Shown: positions 8,467 through 19,005 of the stretch, in pieces
Numbering within the stretch: position 1 is the first letter of the stretch
Layout of the letters: each line of letters starts with the position of its first letter
Assembly (NCBI GenBank): GCA_016342655.1
Contig: JAEINL010000005.1
Coordinates: 23,964-87,963 of the forward strand
Direction: 5' to 3'
From: Sphaerochaeta sp.
GTDB lineage: Bacteria; Spirochaetota; Spirochaetia; Sphaerochaetales; Sphaerochaetaceae
Length of the DNA: 64,000 bases
Translations under genes and position numbers: made by a program
Notes under the pieces: model-generated
Told to the model about the DNA's origin: nothing
The model's database searches: none
Seen by the model: only the letters and a program-made list of their open reading frames with translations

Positions 8467-9816
8467 ATGAGAAAAGTAAAATCAAAGATCATGATGATTA
8501 TTGTTATCATGATGATTGCTTCCATTTCAGTCTTTGCTGGTGGAGCAAAAGAGGGAACTGGCCAAGTAGATAGTAAAAGTGGGGCAGACGAAGTAATGAC
8601 ATTACAGATGTTCTACCCGGTACAAGTAGGTGGACCACTTACTAAACTTGTGGAAAAGATTGCAGATGATTTTCACAAGGCGAATCCGAACATTATTGTA
8701 AAACCAATTTATACTGGTAACTATGATGACACTGTCGTAAAAATTCAAACGGCTATTCAAGGGAAAACTCCACCTGATTTCTTCTTAAGTCTAGCAACCC
8801 AACGTTTTAGTTTAGCTTCTTCTGATTCAGTAATCCCACTTGATGACTTAATTGCAAAAGATGGTGGTGATGAATACATCAACGATTTCCTTCCTGGATT
8901 CATGGAAGACTCCTTTGTTGATGGAAAAATCTGGAGTATCCCCTTCCAAAGAAGTACTCAAATAATTTATTACAATAAGGAGGCCTTCAAGGAAGTTGGG
9001 CTGGATCCAGAATCTCCTCCAAAAACTTGGGCAGAATTACTCGATTTTTCCAAAAAGCTCACCAAGAAAGATGCAGGTGGGAACGTAGTGAGATGGGGCG
9101 TAGGCCTTGCTCAACAATCAGGATCTGCCCAATGGCAGTTCACTGGATTCTGTTTGGAAAACAGCGTGAATGGGGAAAACCTCATGAGTGATGATGGAAA
9201 GAAAGTATTCTTCAACACACCAGAAAACGTTGAGGCTCTCCAATTCCAAATTGACTTACAACAAAAATATGAAGTGATGCCTAAAGGTGTCGTCCAATGG
9301 ACAGAACTTCCTGGAGCTTTCTTAGAAGGGAAATATGGTATCATCTACCATACCACTGGAAACCTCACAAACATCTCCAAAAACGCTTCTTTTGAATTTG
9401 GAACAGGATTCATGCCTGGAAACAAACGTTATGGCGCTCCTACTGGCGGTGGCAACTTCTACATCACAAGCGGAATTTCTCCTGAAAGACAAGAAGCAGC
9501 ATGGAAATTCATTCGCTTTGCAACAACTCCAGAAAGATTAGCCCAATGGAATGTTGATACTGGATATGTTGCCCCAAGAGCAAGTAGCTTTGAAACAGCA
9601 ATTATGAAGAACTACTATGAGACTCTTCCCCAAGCCCAAGTTGCTAAAGATCAGCTAAAATATGCTAAGCCAGAATTGACCACATATGACTCGGCACGGA
9701 TCTGGAGAATATTCAATGATAACTACCAAGCAGCGATCATCGGTGATTTGACTGCTAAAGCAGCATTGGACAAAGCTCAGAACGAAGCTACAAAAGTATT
9801 GGAAAGATTTCAATAA
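8467..9816 (+). CDS. Sugar ABC transporter substrate-binding protein
   Basis: Signal peptide then FAGGAKE; family 1 extracellular solute-binding protein features; followed by two permeases. Confidence 0.9.
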   Translation: MRKVKSKIMMIIVIMMIASISVFAGGAKEGTGQVDSKSGADEVMTLQMFYPVQVGGPLTKLVEKIADDFHKANPNIIVKPIYTGNYDDTVVKIQTAIQGKTPPDFFLSLATQRFSLASSDSVIPLDDLIAKDGGDEYINDFLPGFMEDSFVDGKIWSIPFQRSTQIIYYNKEAFKEVGLDPESPPKTWAELLDFSKKLTKKDAGGNVVRWGVGLAQQSGSAQWQFTGFCLENSVNGENLMSDDGKKVFFNTPENVEALQFQIDLQQKYEVMPKGVVQWTELPGAFLEGKYGIIYHTTGNLTNISKNASFEFGTGFMPGNKRYGAPTGGGNFYITSGISPERQEAAWKFIRFATTPERLAQWNVDTGYVAPRASSFETAIMKNYYETLPQAQVAKDQLKYAKPELTTYDSARIWRIFNDNYQAAIIGDLTAKAALDKAQNEATKVLERFQ

Positions 9817-9831
9817 TTAGAAATTCGTTCT

Positions 9832-9861
9832 GTACAACCACTCATTTTTGAGTGGTTGTAC
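9832..9861 (+). promoter_or_regulatory. Intercistronic stem-loop between SBP and permease genes
   Basis: GTACAACCACTCA-TTTT-TGAGTGGTTGTAC, perfect 13-bp stem. Confidence 0.75.
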
Positions 9862-9885
9862 TATCTCCCTAAAAGGAAATATGAA

Positions 9886-10803
9886 GTGAATCTACTCCAC
9901 TCAAAGCAATATCAAAAAAAATTAAGAATGAGAAGATTAGCAAATGATGGGAAAGCTTTTTTGCTGCTCCTACCTTCCCTAATTTTTCTTACCACCTTTA
10001 CCTTAGTTCCCATAGTGAAGAGTTTCTATATTAGTTTAATGGATTTACAACTTGGGATGAAAAAACCCTATTTTATTGGATTTGGAAATTATGTTGAACT
10101 ATTTACCAGCACTCTCTTTTGGAAAGTAATGGGGAATACTCTTCTCTTTGCAATTATGACAGTACTTCCAAGTATGATATTAGGCCTTGGATTAGCTCTT
10201 ATGCTGAATATGAAGCATAAGCTCACAGGACTGTTTAGAGTTTCATTCTTCTCTCCTGTCGTGATGCCACTCATTGCTGTGGCAAGTATCTGGATGTTTA
10301 TCTATATGCCAGATGCAGGGCTCCTTGATCAGTTGCGTGCAGCTTTGGGACTCCCTGGTCAAATATACCTCCAGCGGTCTGATACAGTACTACCAGCTCT
10401 TGCTATAGTCTATAACTGGAAAGAAGCTGGCTTTCTCATGATATTCTTTTTATCAGGCCTTCAAAGTATTTCTACAGAGATGTATGAAGCTGCAAAGATT
10501 GATGGAGCTAGCAAATTCACCATTTTCAGGAAGATGACTATTCCCTTATTAATGCCTACTACCCTATTTGTATCAACTATAGCCTTAACTGATTCATTTA
10601 AATTAGTTGACCACATTGCGATGATGACTGAGGGTATGCCTAACAATTCAAGTACTACATTACTCTATTATATATATCAAAATGGATTTAATTTCTTTAA
10701 CCAAGGGATCGCTTCGGCTCTTACTGTTATCCTTCTCATCATTATGCTCATTGCATCTTCCCTACAATTCTTCACCGCCGATAGTAGAATCCATTACAAT
10801 TAG
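9886..10803 (+). CDS. Sugar ABC transporter permease
   Basis: MalF/UgpA-like; EAAKIDGASKFTIFRKMTIPLL motif. GTG start chosen because the track TTG start lies in the hairpin. Confidence 0.88.
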   Translation: MNLLHSKQYQKKLRMRRLANDGKAFLLLLPSLIFLTTFTLVPIVKSFYISLMDLQLGMKKPYFIGFGNYVELFTSTLFWKVMGNTLLFAIMTVLPSMILGLGLALMLNMKHKLTGLFRVSFFSPVVMPLIAVASIWMFIYMPDAGLLDQLRAALGLPGQIYLQRSDTVLPALAIVYNWKEAGFLMIFFLSGLQSISTEMYEAAKIDGASKFTIFRKMTIPLLMPTTLFVSTIALTDSFKLVDHIAMMTEGMPNNSSTTLLYYIYQNGFNFFNQGIASALTVILLIIMLIASSLQFFTADSRIHYN

Positions 10804-10815
10804 GAGTTTTGCACT

Positions 10816-11625
10816 ATGAACATCAAGCGTCTTTCTTTTATCCTATTTTCTTCTGTGTTCTCCTTTGTTTGGCTAATTCCCCTTATTTGGCTAGTGGTGA
10901 CGACATTCACTGAACCAACGTATTATATGTCAATCATCCCTAGCACTCCTTTTACCTTAGATAATATCAAATACATAGTAACTGCAGCTCCTTTTGGGCA
11001 GTATTATCTGAACACCATTACTATCACTCTTGGAATTTTTACCGTTCAGTTTATTACTGTTACTCTTGCAGCTTTTGCTCTTTCTGTGATGAATTTCAGG
11101 TTTGAAAAGTTAGCCTTCTTCTTAATCTTTGTTCAAATCATTATTCCTAATGATGTTCTTATAATGCCTAACTACTCAACCATTTCAGCTCTTGGGTTCA
11201 TCGATACAAAACTAGCTATCATGATGCCATTCTTCTGCAGTGCCTTTGGAATATTCTTACTCCGGCAAAGCTTCAAATCAATTCCTATTGCTTTGGCAGA
11301 CGCTTCAAAAATTGATGGGTGCAATTTGATACAGACTATCTGGAAAGTATATGTTCCAAACGCCAAACCAGCATATGTTTCTTTTGGTCTCGTCTCCATC
11401 AGTTATCACTGGAACAACTATCTATGGCCAATGATTGTAACGAACTCAGTGGAGAATAGACCTCTAACTGTAGGTCTCGCCATTTTTGCCAAATCAAAAG
11501 AAGCTGTTATGCAGTGGGCTAATGTATGCGCTGCCACATTCATTATCATTCTTCCCCTACTATTGGCATTTCTTTTCTTCCAAAAACAGTTTATCAATAG
11601 TTTCGTGAGTTCAGGAATAAAATAG
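10816..11625 (+). CDS. Sugar ABC transporter permease (MalG/UgpE-like)
   Basis: DASKIDGCNLIQTIWKVYVPNAKPA EAA-loop; membrane protein; adjacent to first permease. Confidence 0.88.
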   Translation: MNIKRLSFILFSSVFSFVWLIPLIWLVVTTFTEPTYYMSIIPSTPFTLDNIKYIVTAAPFGQYYLNTITITLGIFTVQFITVTLAAFALSVMNFRFEKLAFFLIFVQIIIPNDVLIMPNYSTISALGFIDTKLAIMMPFFCSAFGIFLLRQSFKSIPIALADASKIDGCNLIQTIWKVYVPNAKPAYVSFGLVSISYHWNNYLWPMIVTNSVENRPLTVGLAIFAKSKEAVMQWANVCAATFIIILPLLLAFLFFQKQFINSFVSSGIK

Positions 11626-11633
11626 AGGTAGCT

Positions 11634-12338
11634 ATGAAATTACAATTTTTAGGGTGTGGCGGTGGATACACCCCATCTTTGAACAATACAAATGCTTTCT
11701 TCGTAAAAGGTGATACATTCTTTTTATTAGATTGCGGGTTTAGTACATTTAATCAATTGTTACAAATTGATGATTTCCTCAAAGCAAAGAATTTTGTTAT
11801 CCTTCTTACCCATCTTCATGGGGATCACTGTGGCTCGTTAAGCATGACTATCAGCTACTCCCACAGTATCCTACACAGAATTCCAACTCTCATCTTTCCC
11901 CTACGTACAGTAACTGAATTACTTTCCCTTATGGGAATCCCTGAAAATCAGTATATATTACGGCAATATTTAGAGGAGACGGATGGTGTTTCCGGGTCCC
12001 CTATCGTGGTGCAACACACACCCCTGATGAGTTGTTTTGGGTATTTGCTCAAAGACGAGGAAAAGAGCATCTTCTACGGTGGAGACTCATCCTCAATTCC
12101 AAAAGAGATACTGCATTCCCTTCATGCCAACAGTATTGATGAAGTCTACCAGGATACCACCTATGAGAGAGGAGAGCATGCTTCTCACGGGACTCTCGAT
12201 TATCTCGATTCAGTTATTTCTCCTGAATATAAACATAAAGTCTACTGTATGCACTTTGATCATAACTTTATTGGAGAGGTAATACATAGAGGATACCAAG
12301 TTGTTTCTTCCTATACAGCAATTGCACAAATAAGCTAA
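11634..12338 (+). CDS. MBL-fold metallohydrolase (RNase Z-like fold)
   Basis: MKLQFLGCGGGYTP, LLTHLHGDHCGSL (HxHxDH), FYGGDSS, MHFDHN. Confidence 0.85.
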   Translation: MKLQFLGCGGGYTPSLNNTNAFFVKGDTFFLLDCGFSTFNQLLQIDDFLKAKNFVILLTHLHGDHCGSLSMTISYSHSILHRIPTLIFPLRTVTELLSLMGIPENQYILRQYLEETDGVSGSPIVVQHTPLMSCFGYLLKDEEKSIFYGGDSSSIPKEILHSLHANSIDEVYQDTTYERGEHASHGTLDYLDSVISPEYKHKVYCMHFDHNFIGEVIHRGYQVVSSYTAIAQIS

Positions 12339-12348
12339 TATATTGATC

Positions 12349-13107
12349 ATGATAAAAGTTGTAATTGCAGATGACGAATATTATATTCTCAAGGAATTGG
12401 ATGATATCATAGACTGGAACAGGATTGGATGTGAAATAGTAGGAAATGCCAAAAATGGGAGAGAAGCGAAAGAATTGGTTCTTTCTCTCCATGCAGATCT
12501 CCTTATTACTGATATAAAAATGCCATTTGTTGATGGACTCTCTGTGATCCAAGACCTTCACGAACATAACAAGGAGATAGAATTTATTTTAATTTCTGGG
12601 TATAGTGATTTTTCTTATGCTTTGCAAGGGATAAAATTTGGAGTCTCTGACTATCTTCTAAAACCAATCGATAGCACAGAATTAATGAATGCTGTTAAGA
12701 AAATAGTGAGGAAGAAAGAGGGATTCCCACTCCAAAATGAAGAAAATCCCATTATAGAACAAGTGGTTCAAACCAATAGATATATTAAAAGAGCCCTAGA
12801 ATATGTAGAAAAACACTATGCTTCCCCTTTACATCTTCAAGAAGTAGCAGATTCTCTCTCAATTAGCAGTAGCTATTTAAGTAAGCTCTTTGTTGATAAA
12901 TTAGAGATGAGATTTACCCAATTTGTCAATCTGTACAGAATAAAAGTAAGCCAACAATATTTGAAATCAACAGACAAGACCATAGAAGAGATAGCTTCCA
13001 TTGTGGGATACAGCGATTATAAATACTATTCACATGTATTCAAAACTGTAAGCGGGATGACTCCGATGCAATATAAGAGTGAAAGAAGTTACTATGTTAA
13101 TTCATAA
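12349..13107 (+). CDS. Response regulator with AraC-type HTH (YesN-like)
   Basis: VVIADDEYYILKEL receiver, DLLITDIKMPFVDG, C-terminal AraC HTH (EEIASIVGYSDYKYYSHVFKTVSGMTPMQY). Confidence 0.92.
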   Translation: MIKVVIADDEYYILKELDDIIDWNRIGCEIVGNAKNGREAKELVLSLHADLLITDIKMPFVDGLSVIQDLHEHNKEIEFILISGYSDFSYALQGIKFGVSDYLLKPIDSTELMNAVKKIVRKKEGFPLQNEENPIIEQVVQTNRYIKRALEYVEKHYASPLHLQEVADSLSISSSYLSKLFVDKLEMRFTQFVNLYRIKVSQQYLKSTDKTIEEIASIVGYSDYKYYSHVFKTVSGMTPMQYKSERSYYVNS

Positions 13108-14836
13108 CAAAAAGAAGATGCATAGTTTTTCTTTTACCCTGAAGAACATCTATAAGAAAATTAATTCTTTTGTATATGACAAACGATATTTCATTAAACT
13201 CAGTCTCATCTACATAGGGATATCCCTTTCTCTCTTCGTTATTTTATCAATAATTTTTGAAAATGTTTATACTTCCATTAGTCGAAATTATATTTATGGG
13301 CAGGAGAAACTGAAAAGCACTCAAATCGCCAATTCTATTGAAGAATTGATGCAAGAATACGTGTTGATGTCAGAAAATCTTGCATCTAATGATGATATTC
13401 AACAATTTTTCAAATTTGACAATGATACGGTAACCAATAAGGCTGCACAAGATGCAATTGAAGATTACTTCCTCTTCAAGAAAGGAAAGGAAGAGATACA
13501 CCTCATTAGTAAGATAGGGGAAAGAACAATTAGTACTGGATATATTCCTAATATATACCTCTATAAAAATTGGGGTATATTGTATGATTTACAGCACATG
13601 AATGGTTCAACAATGTATTTTAGCTCTCTCTACAGGGGCCTATCTGGAGATGGAATATCTCTCTCAGTGGCAACGAAAGTAAAGGATGACAGTGGCAAAG
13701 TAATTGGATATGTTATTGTAGATATCTATCGGAACACTCTTCAAAACCTCTTCAATAATCTCCTCACTTCTCAGTCGAGCATTAAGATCTCAAACAAACA
13801 GAATTTTATCAGATTCAGCAATGAGGATACCTATGATGAAGGAACACTGTATGAACCAATACATGAGTCTGATTATGTATATACCTTCACTACTTCCATA
13901 CTCGATGGATCCTTTTCTATTCACTATGAGGTGAAAAACACCTTCCTTCTTCACATTAAATCGACATTCCAAACACAGTTTTTCTATCTAATCGCTCTTA
14001 GCATTATCATCAGTATGATAACAGCTCTGATCATTTCATCCGGTATTCGTAAACCCATCAAGACTCTCATTGAAACGATGAAAATTGTGGGGAAAGGGAA
14101 TTTAGATGCTCAAATAACATTAGTAAAAAGAAATGACCTTCATGAATTGCAGGATGAATTCAACAAGTTAGTAAGGAGACTAAAAACATTACAGAATGAG
14201 AATATACAGAATGAAAAACTCCTACATCTCGCTCAAATTGAATTTTTACAAGCTCAGATCAAGCCTCATTTTCTCTATAATATGATGGCAACCATTAAAG
14301 GAATGATTTCCATCTGTCCCCCTGAAGAAGTGAAGAACGCAATAGTAATTCTTACGAAGATACTAAGAGAATCGTATGATTTCTCAGAAGAACTAAAACC
14401 TTTGAAATCCCACCTTTCTTTTATTCAAAACTATATCGATATGCAAAACTACCGATTTCCTGGTCGTTTCTCCCTCTCTGTAGATGTCACCGAAGATGCA
14501 CTCAATACACGGATGCCTCCTCTCTTATTACAACCTATGATTGAAAATTCAATTATCCATGGATTCAAGGATAAAGAGAGCCATTGTAATATCTCAATAG
14601 TAGGATATTGCAACGACAACTATCTTCACCTGAGTATTATGGATGATGGTATTGGAATGTCAGAGGAGAAGCTAGCGATAATTAACGAATATGCACTTTC
14701 AGAGCACTCCCCTCATGTGGGCCTTGCCAATGTATTTAAAAGAATCAAATACTTTTATGACAATTCCAGTTCGATACACATAGAAAGTACAAAGGGAAAA
14801 GGAACCACAGTGACCTGCACCCTGCAGGCACTGTAG
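13094..14836 (+). CDS. Sensor histidine kinase (YesM-like)
   Basis: Two TM segments, HAMP-like region, His_kinase (QAQIKPHFLYNMMATIKGMI) and HATPase. Confidence 0.92.
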   Translation: MLIHNKKKMHSFSFTLKNIYKKINSFVYDKRYFIKLSLIYIGISLSLFVILSIIFENVYTSISRNYIYGQEKLKSTQIANSIEELMQEYVLMSENLASNDDIQQFFKFDNDTVTNKAAQDAIEDYFLFKKGKEEIHLISKIGERTISTGYIPNIYLYKNWGILYDLQHMNGSTMYFSSLYRGLSGDGISLSVATKVKDDSGKVIGYVIVDIYRNTLQNLFNNLLTSQSSIKISNKQNFIRFSNEDTYDEGTLYEPIHESDYVYTFTTSILDGSFSIHYEVKNTFLLHIKSTFQTQFFYLIALSIIISMITALIISSGIRKPIKTLIETMKIVGKGNLDAQITLVKRNDLHELQDEFNKLVRRLKTLQNENIQNEKLLHLAQIEFLQAQIKPHFLYNMMATIKGMISICPPEEVKNAIVILTKILRESYDFSEELKPLKSHLSFIQNYIDMQNYRFPGRFSLSVDVTEDALNTRMPPLLLQPMIENSIIHGFKDKESHCNISIVGYCNDNYLHLSIMDDGIGMSEEKLAIINEYALSEHSPHVGLANVFKRIKYFYDNSSSIHIESTKGKGTTVTCTLQAL

Positions 14837-14909
14837 AACATAGGGCACCTCCTAACCAGGCAGAACATATTACGCTTTTTTTTCCGGCTCACCAGAGATA
14901 GGACGAAAC

Positions 14910-16028
14910 CTATTTCTTCTTCCTAGGCAGGAACAAGGCATTCACAGGGTCAATGACGAAGGAGACCTGCTGATCCTCATTGAATATTTGCATAGTGTTC
15001 GTATAAGGGACAAAGGCTTTTATCATCTCACCATTTGGTAGTGTCAGCTCATACTCCACATGGCTACCAACAAATATGGAAGAGGTCACTGTCGCATTGA
15101 AAGATTCCTCACCCCCCTTATACGGCACTACATTTATTGACTCTGGGCGTATGACAAGAGCGGCATCCTTCCCCACCTGATAGCTCTCCACACTGGGATC
15201 AATATGGTCTGGAACGATACATCTGGCACCGAATACTCCCCCATTGTGCGTATTCACCTCCAAGTTCTCTCCTGTGAAGGAGGTTACTTTTAGATGCATG
15301 ATATTCGCTTGTCCGATAAAATCAGCAACAAAGAGGGACTGGGGATTGCTATATATCTCAAAAGCGGTCCCCACCTGCTCCACCTTCCCCTTGTTCATCA
15401 CGACAATCCTATCAGCCATAGAGAGGGCCTCGCTCTGATCATGGGTGACATACAGACAGGTAATGCCTAATTTCTTTTGGAGCTTGCGGATCTCTGTACG
15501 CATATGGATTCGTAGCTTGGCATCCAGATTGGAAAGGGGCTCATCCATCAACAGCAGATTAGGTTCCATGACTATCACCCGGGCAAGAGCAACCCGTTGC
15601 TGCTCCCCTCCTGACAATTGGCTTGGAAAGCGGTTCTCTGTGTTTTTGAGTCCGACAAGCAAGAGGGCGTCCTTGACCTTGTCACGGATGTCTTTTTCTC
15701 CGCGGGATTTGAGACCATAGGCCACATTATTATAGACACTCATGTGGGGAAACAGGGCATAGTTCTGGAAAACGAACCCTATCTTTCGCTTATTTACAGG
15801 GGTGTTTGTCATATCAAGACCACGAATGGTAATAGCTCCACTTGTGGGTAGTTCAAATCCTGCAACCATTCGTAAGGTGGTTGTCTTACCACAACCGGAG
15901 GGTCCAAGAAAGGTGACCATCTCCCCCTCTTCCACCTGAAGGTTCACCCTATCGACAGCTGTTATATATCCATCATCTTTTTTGAAGGTTTTTGTTACAT
16001 TTTCAAGATTAAGCGCCAATTTTTTCAT
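14910..16028 (-). CDS. ABC transporter ATP-binding protein (FbpC/PotA type)
   Basis: GPSGCGKTTTLRM, LSGGEQQRVALARV, LLLMDEPLSNLD; C-terminal TOBE-like region. Confidence 0.93.
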   Translation of the reverse strand: MKKLALNLENVTKTFKKDDGYITAVDRVNLQVEEGEMVTFLGPSGCGKTTTLRMVAGFELPTSGAITIRGLDMTNTPVNKRKIGFVFQNYALFPHMSVYNNVAYGLKSRGEKDIRDKVKDALLLVGLKNTENRFPSQLSGGEQQRVALARVIVMEPNLLLMDEPLSNLDAKLRIHMRTEIRKLQKKLGITCLYVTHDQSEALSMADRIVVMNKGKVEQVGTAFEIYSNPQSLFVADFIGQANIMHLKVTSFTGENLEVNTHNGGVFGARCIVPDHIDPSVESYQVGKDAALVIRPESINVVPYKGGEESFNATVTSSIFVGSHVEYELTLPNGEMIKAFVPYTNTMQIFNEDQQVSFVIDPVNALFLPRKKK

Positions 16029-17718
16029 AGCTGATATTCTCCTGCTGGGTAAATTTTCTTGTACTCCACTTCATAAGCGAAAGCATTATCGCATCGACAA
16101 CAAACACAATGACAATGAGCACTATCGAAAATGCTGATGCCTGAGAAAATTGCAGCTCAGTCATGCTTTCAAGGATTCTCGTTGTCAACAGTGTCCATCG
16201 GACCGACACCAGGAAAATGGTTGCACTTATCGCGGTCATGGAGTGGATAAACAGATAGCGCATTCCTGCAAGGACGGCGGGGATGATAAGAGGGATAGTG
16301 ACATGGGTAAATGTTCTCAATGAACTTGCACCAAGGGAGAGGGACGCCTCTTCAAGGGCCGGGTCAATTTGCGCAAGTGATGCTATTACAGAGCGTATCC
16401 CTGTCGCATAATAGCGAAAAACATATGCAGCCACTAAAATGGCGAGGGTTCCTGTCAACAGGATGGGTTTTTGGTTAAAAGCGATGATATAGGCAATACC
16501 CACAACAGTTCCTGGAAGAGCATAGTTGAGCATGCTGCCAAACTCAAAGAATCTCTTGCCGAAGAAATTCTTTCTCTGTGCGATATAGCCGATTACAACA
16601 CCAAGGATCGAGCCGATTACCGTCGAAAGGAGGGCGATAAGCAACGTATCCGTAATGGCTTTTCTCCCATGGGCAAAGACATACCCAAAGTGTTCCAGGG
16701 TGAAGGAGTTATCCACACTCCATACCTTCACAAAGGAACCCCACAGAATAATGGAATAGAGATAGAGGATAAATATGACAGTGAGAGCACATAGTACGCT
16801 GATGATGGCAGTCAGGAGATGGGGAAGCTTTCCAAAACCTGACTTTGCGCCGTTTTTCCCTGTGACGGAAACATAACTTTTCTTACCGATGAGCACCCTC
16901 TGTAACATAAATACCAACAAGGCAGGCAAGAGAAGAAGGAATGAGAGGGAGGCCCCTCCCTTCAGATCAAACATGCCTGTAATCATGAGATAGGCTTCGG
17001 TAGGAAGGACTGGGAATGTGTGCCCTCCCAAAATGAGCGGGGTTGCAAAATCTGCCAAGGAAGCACCAAAAAGGAGAAGGATGGAGTTTCCTATACCAGG
17101 CAACGAAAGGGGTATGGTTATCGTTCGGAACATCCTCCACCGTGAAGACCCTAGGGAAAGCGCAGCATCATCAAGATTAGCGCTCATCGTATTCAACACA
17201 GCGGTTATCACCATAAAGGCAACAGGGAAATAGGTGAGGGTCTCACTCATCCATGTTCCTATGAAACCATAAATAGAGAAGTTTCCTATACCTAGCGCCT
17301 TAAGCAACATCCCATTTGGCCCAAGGGCTAAGGTTAGGGAGATACTACTAGTGAAGGGAGGAGAGATGAGGGGAAGAATTGTCACCGCTCCTAACAGCAC
17401 CTTAAAGAATGCGGGAAGAGGGGTTCTTGTAACGGCCAGGGCAAATATATATCCAAGCACTGTTCCCGTGAATGCCACTGCAGTGGCAAGGATAAGGGAA
17501 TTGAAGAGAGCCCTAATATTATACGTTTTGCTCATTATCTTTCCAAGATTTGCAAAACTGACAGAACCATCAACGACGAACGTGGTCGCCAGAAGTTTGA
17601 TGATCGGGAGAAAGATAAAGATGGCGAAGATAATCCATATTGCAACAAGGGCACCAAATAGTGCAGGATCTCTTTTTGCCATTGTACTTTTAGTATGAGC
17701 TAACCTTGTTGTCGACAC
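16009..17718 (-). CDS. ABC transporter permease (FbpB-like, duplicated permease domain)
   Basis: Two EAA-loop regions (DDAALSLGSSRWRMFRTITIPLSLPG; EEASLSLGASSLRTFTHVTIPLIIPA); GTG start with RBS AGGAGG. Confidence 0.88.
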   Translation of the reverse strand: MSTTRLAHTKSTMAKRDPALFGALVAIWIIFAIFIFLPIIKLLATTFVVDGSVSFANLGKIMSKTYNIRALFNSLILATAVAFTGTVLGYIFALAVTRTPLPAFFKVLLGAVTILPLISPPFTSSISLTLALGPNGMLLKALGIGNFSIYGFIGTWMSETLTYFPVAFMVITAVLNTMSANLDDAALSLGSSRWRMFRTITIPLSLPGIGNSILLLFGASLADFATPLILGGHTFPVLPTEAYLMITGMFDLKGGASLSFLLLLPALLVFMLQRVLIGKKSYVSVTGKNGAKSGFGKLPHLLTAIISVLCALTVIFILYLYSIILWGSFVKVWSVDNSFTLEHFGYVFAHGRKAITDTLLIALLSTVIGSILGVVIGYIAQRKNFFGKRFFEFGSMLNYALPGTVVGIAYIIAFNQKPILLTGTLAILVAAYVFRYYATGIRSVIASLAQIDPALEEASLSLGASSLRTFTHVTIPLIIPAVLAGMRYLFIHSMTAISATIFLVSVRWTLLTTRILESMTELQFSQASAFSIVLIVIVFVVDAIMLSLMKWSTRKFTQQENISYEKIGA

Positions 17719-17751
17719 GTTAAGTCCTCCTAGCATAATCAGAAAGGCCAA

Positions 17752-17784
17752 AGAGGTACACTGCACATACTACAGAGTACCTCT
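17752..17784 (-). promoter_or_regulatory. Intercistronic stem-loop between SBP and permease genes
   Basis: AGAGGTAC ... GTACCTCT, 8-bp perfect outer stem between SBP stop (17813) and permease start (17718). Confidence 0.5.
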
Positions 17785-17812
17785 TCTCATAAAACAGGAT
17801 ACCTACCGCACC

Positions 17813-18847
17813 TTACTGCTGAATGATTTCTTCAATCCATTTTTCAACGAATCTTGACCTGTTCTCGCCTTTCCATTCTGCTTTGGCTTCGAGCAGCTTC
17901 ACCGTTGACATATCAAGGGCTGGATTCGTTACCACGACATCTCCACGGGTGGGAATGTAGTTGATCAGATTTTCAACCATCACTTCACCAAGGCGTTTTG
18001 AGGAGGCCCAATCCATCAGGACTTTTGCTGCCCCTAGGTTTTTGGCTCCCTGTACAATTCCACTGCCTTCTATCCCATAGGTGACACCCTCTTTTGGATA
18101 CGAGACCGAAAGGTCATACCCCTGCTGTTGGATATCGAGTGCATCAACAATGTAAAACACTCCAGCAGCAGCTTGTCCTGTAGCAACAGGCATTGCCCCG
18201 CCTGCACCACCTTTGGTATACAGCTGAATATTATTGTGAAGTTTCTTCTGGTACTCGAAGGCCTCATCTTCACCAAACACCTTTACCAGGGAGTAAATCC
18301 TTTCAGTAGCTGTACCGGAGGTCCTGGCGTCAGCCATCTGTAGTGATTTGCCATACTTGGGATCGATCAGGTCGAACCAGCTTGTAGGCACCTGCAGGCC
18401 CTTGCTCTTGAGATAAGCATTATTACTCAAGAAGCACAGGGGGATAATGCCAATTCCTGTCCAGTACTGTTCTTCTGAACGGAATTTTGCGGGGATCTTG
18501 TCAGCTTCTTTAGGAGAATACTGTGCAAAGACACCCTCTGGGATACCAGCTTCATAGGTATCAGCGGGACCGCCCCAAAGTGCATCTACCTGTGGGTTTG
18601 CTTTCTCTGCGATCAACCTTGCCAAGGCTTCTCCTGAGGAGAGGCGCACAAAGTTAACGGAAATTCCCGTGTCCTTAGTAAATTCACTAAAGATTTTAGT
18701 GGCATACTTTTCCGGCATGATTGAGTAGACATTTACCGTCGTACCAACGGTTTCTGTTGTAACCGCCTCTTTTGCCCCTGCAGCGAACATTGGAGTAACG
18801 CACAACAGCACCAACAAAACAGAGAGTAGAATGTGTTTCATTTTCAT
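17813..18847 (-). CDS. ABC transporter substrate-binding protein (ferric/polyamine/phosphonate type)
   Basis: Signal peptide then FAAGAKE; NVYSIMPEKYATKIFSEFTKDTGISVNFVRLSSGEALARL typical of this SBP class. Confidence 0.9.
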   Translation of the reverse strand: MKMKHILLSVLLVLLCVTPMFAAGAKEAVTTETVGTTVNVYSIMPEKYATKIFSEFTKDTGISVNFVRLSSGEALARLIAEKANPQVDALWGGPADTYEAGIPEGVFAQYSPKEADKIPAKFRSEEQYWTGIGIIPLCFLSNNAYLKSKGLQVPTSWFDLIDPKYGKSLQMADARTSGTATERIYSLVKVFGEDEAFEYQKKLHNNIQLYTKGGAGGAMPVATGQAAAGVFYIVDALDIQQQGYDLSVSYPKEGVTYGIEGSGIVQGAKNLGAAKVLMDWASSKRLGEVMVENLINYIPTRGDVVVTNPALDMSTVKLLEAKAEWKGENRSRFVEKWIEEIIQQ

Positions 18848-19005
18848 ATAATCCTCCTTTAGGATTGTAGGAGAAGTGTCAGATTTCTCCTACCGATACT
18901 ACATATTCTCTACTTCCATTGTGCCACCGATTGGGTTTATTACAAGTTACAAAACCGTAACAATAAAAGATATCAATACCCCAGGGCAAGCCCTGGAAAG
19001 AGGAG

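Noticed and set aside
9856-9885. TTG start of the permease ORF as given in the track
   Set aside because: The TTG lies within the 13-bp stem-loop 9832-9861; the GTG at 9886 after AAAAGG is more plausible.
12268-12567. 99-aa minus-strand ORF over the MBL/YesN junction
   Set aside because: Antisense to two confident genes and no domain signal.
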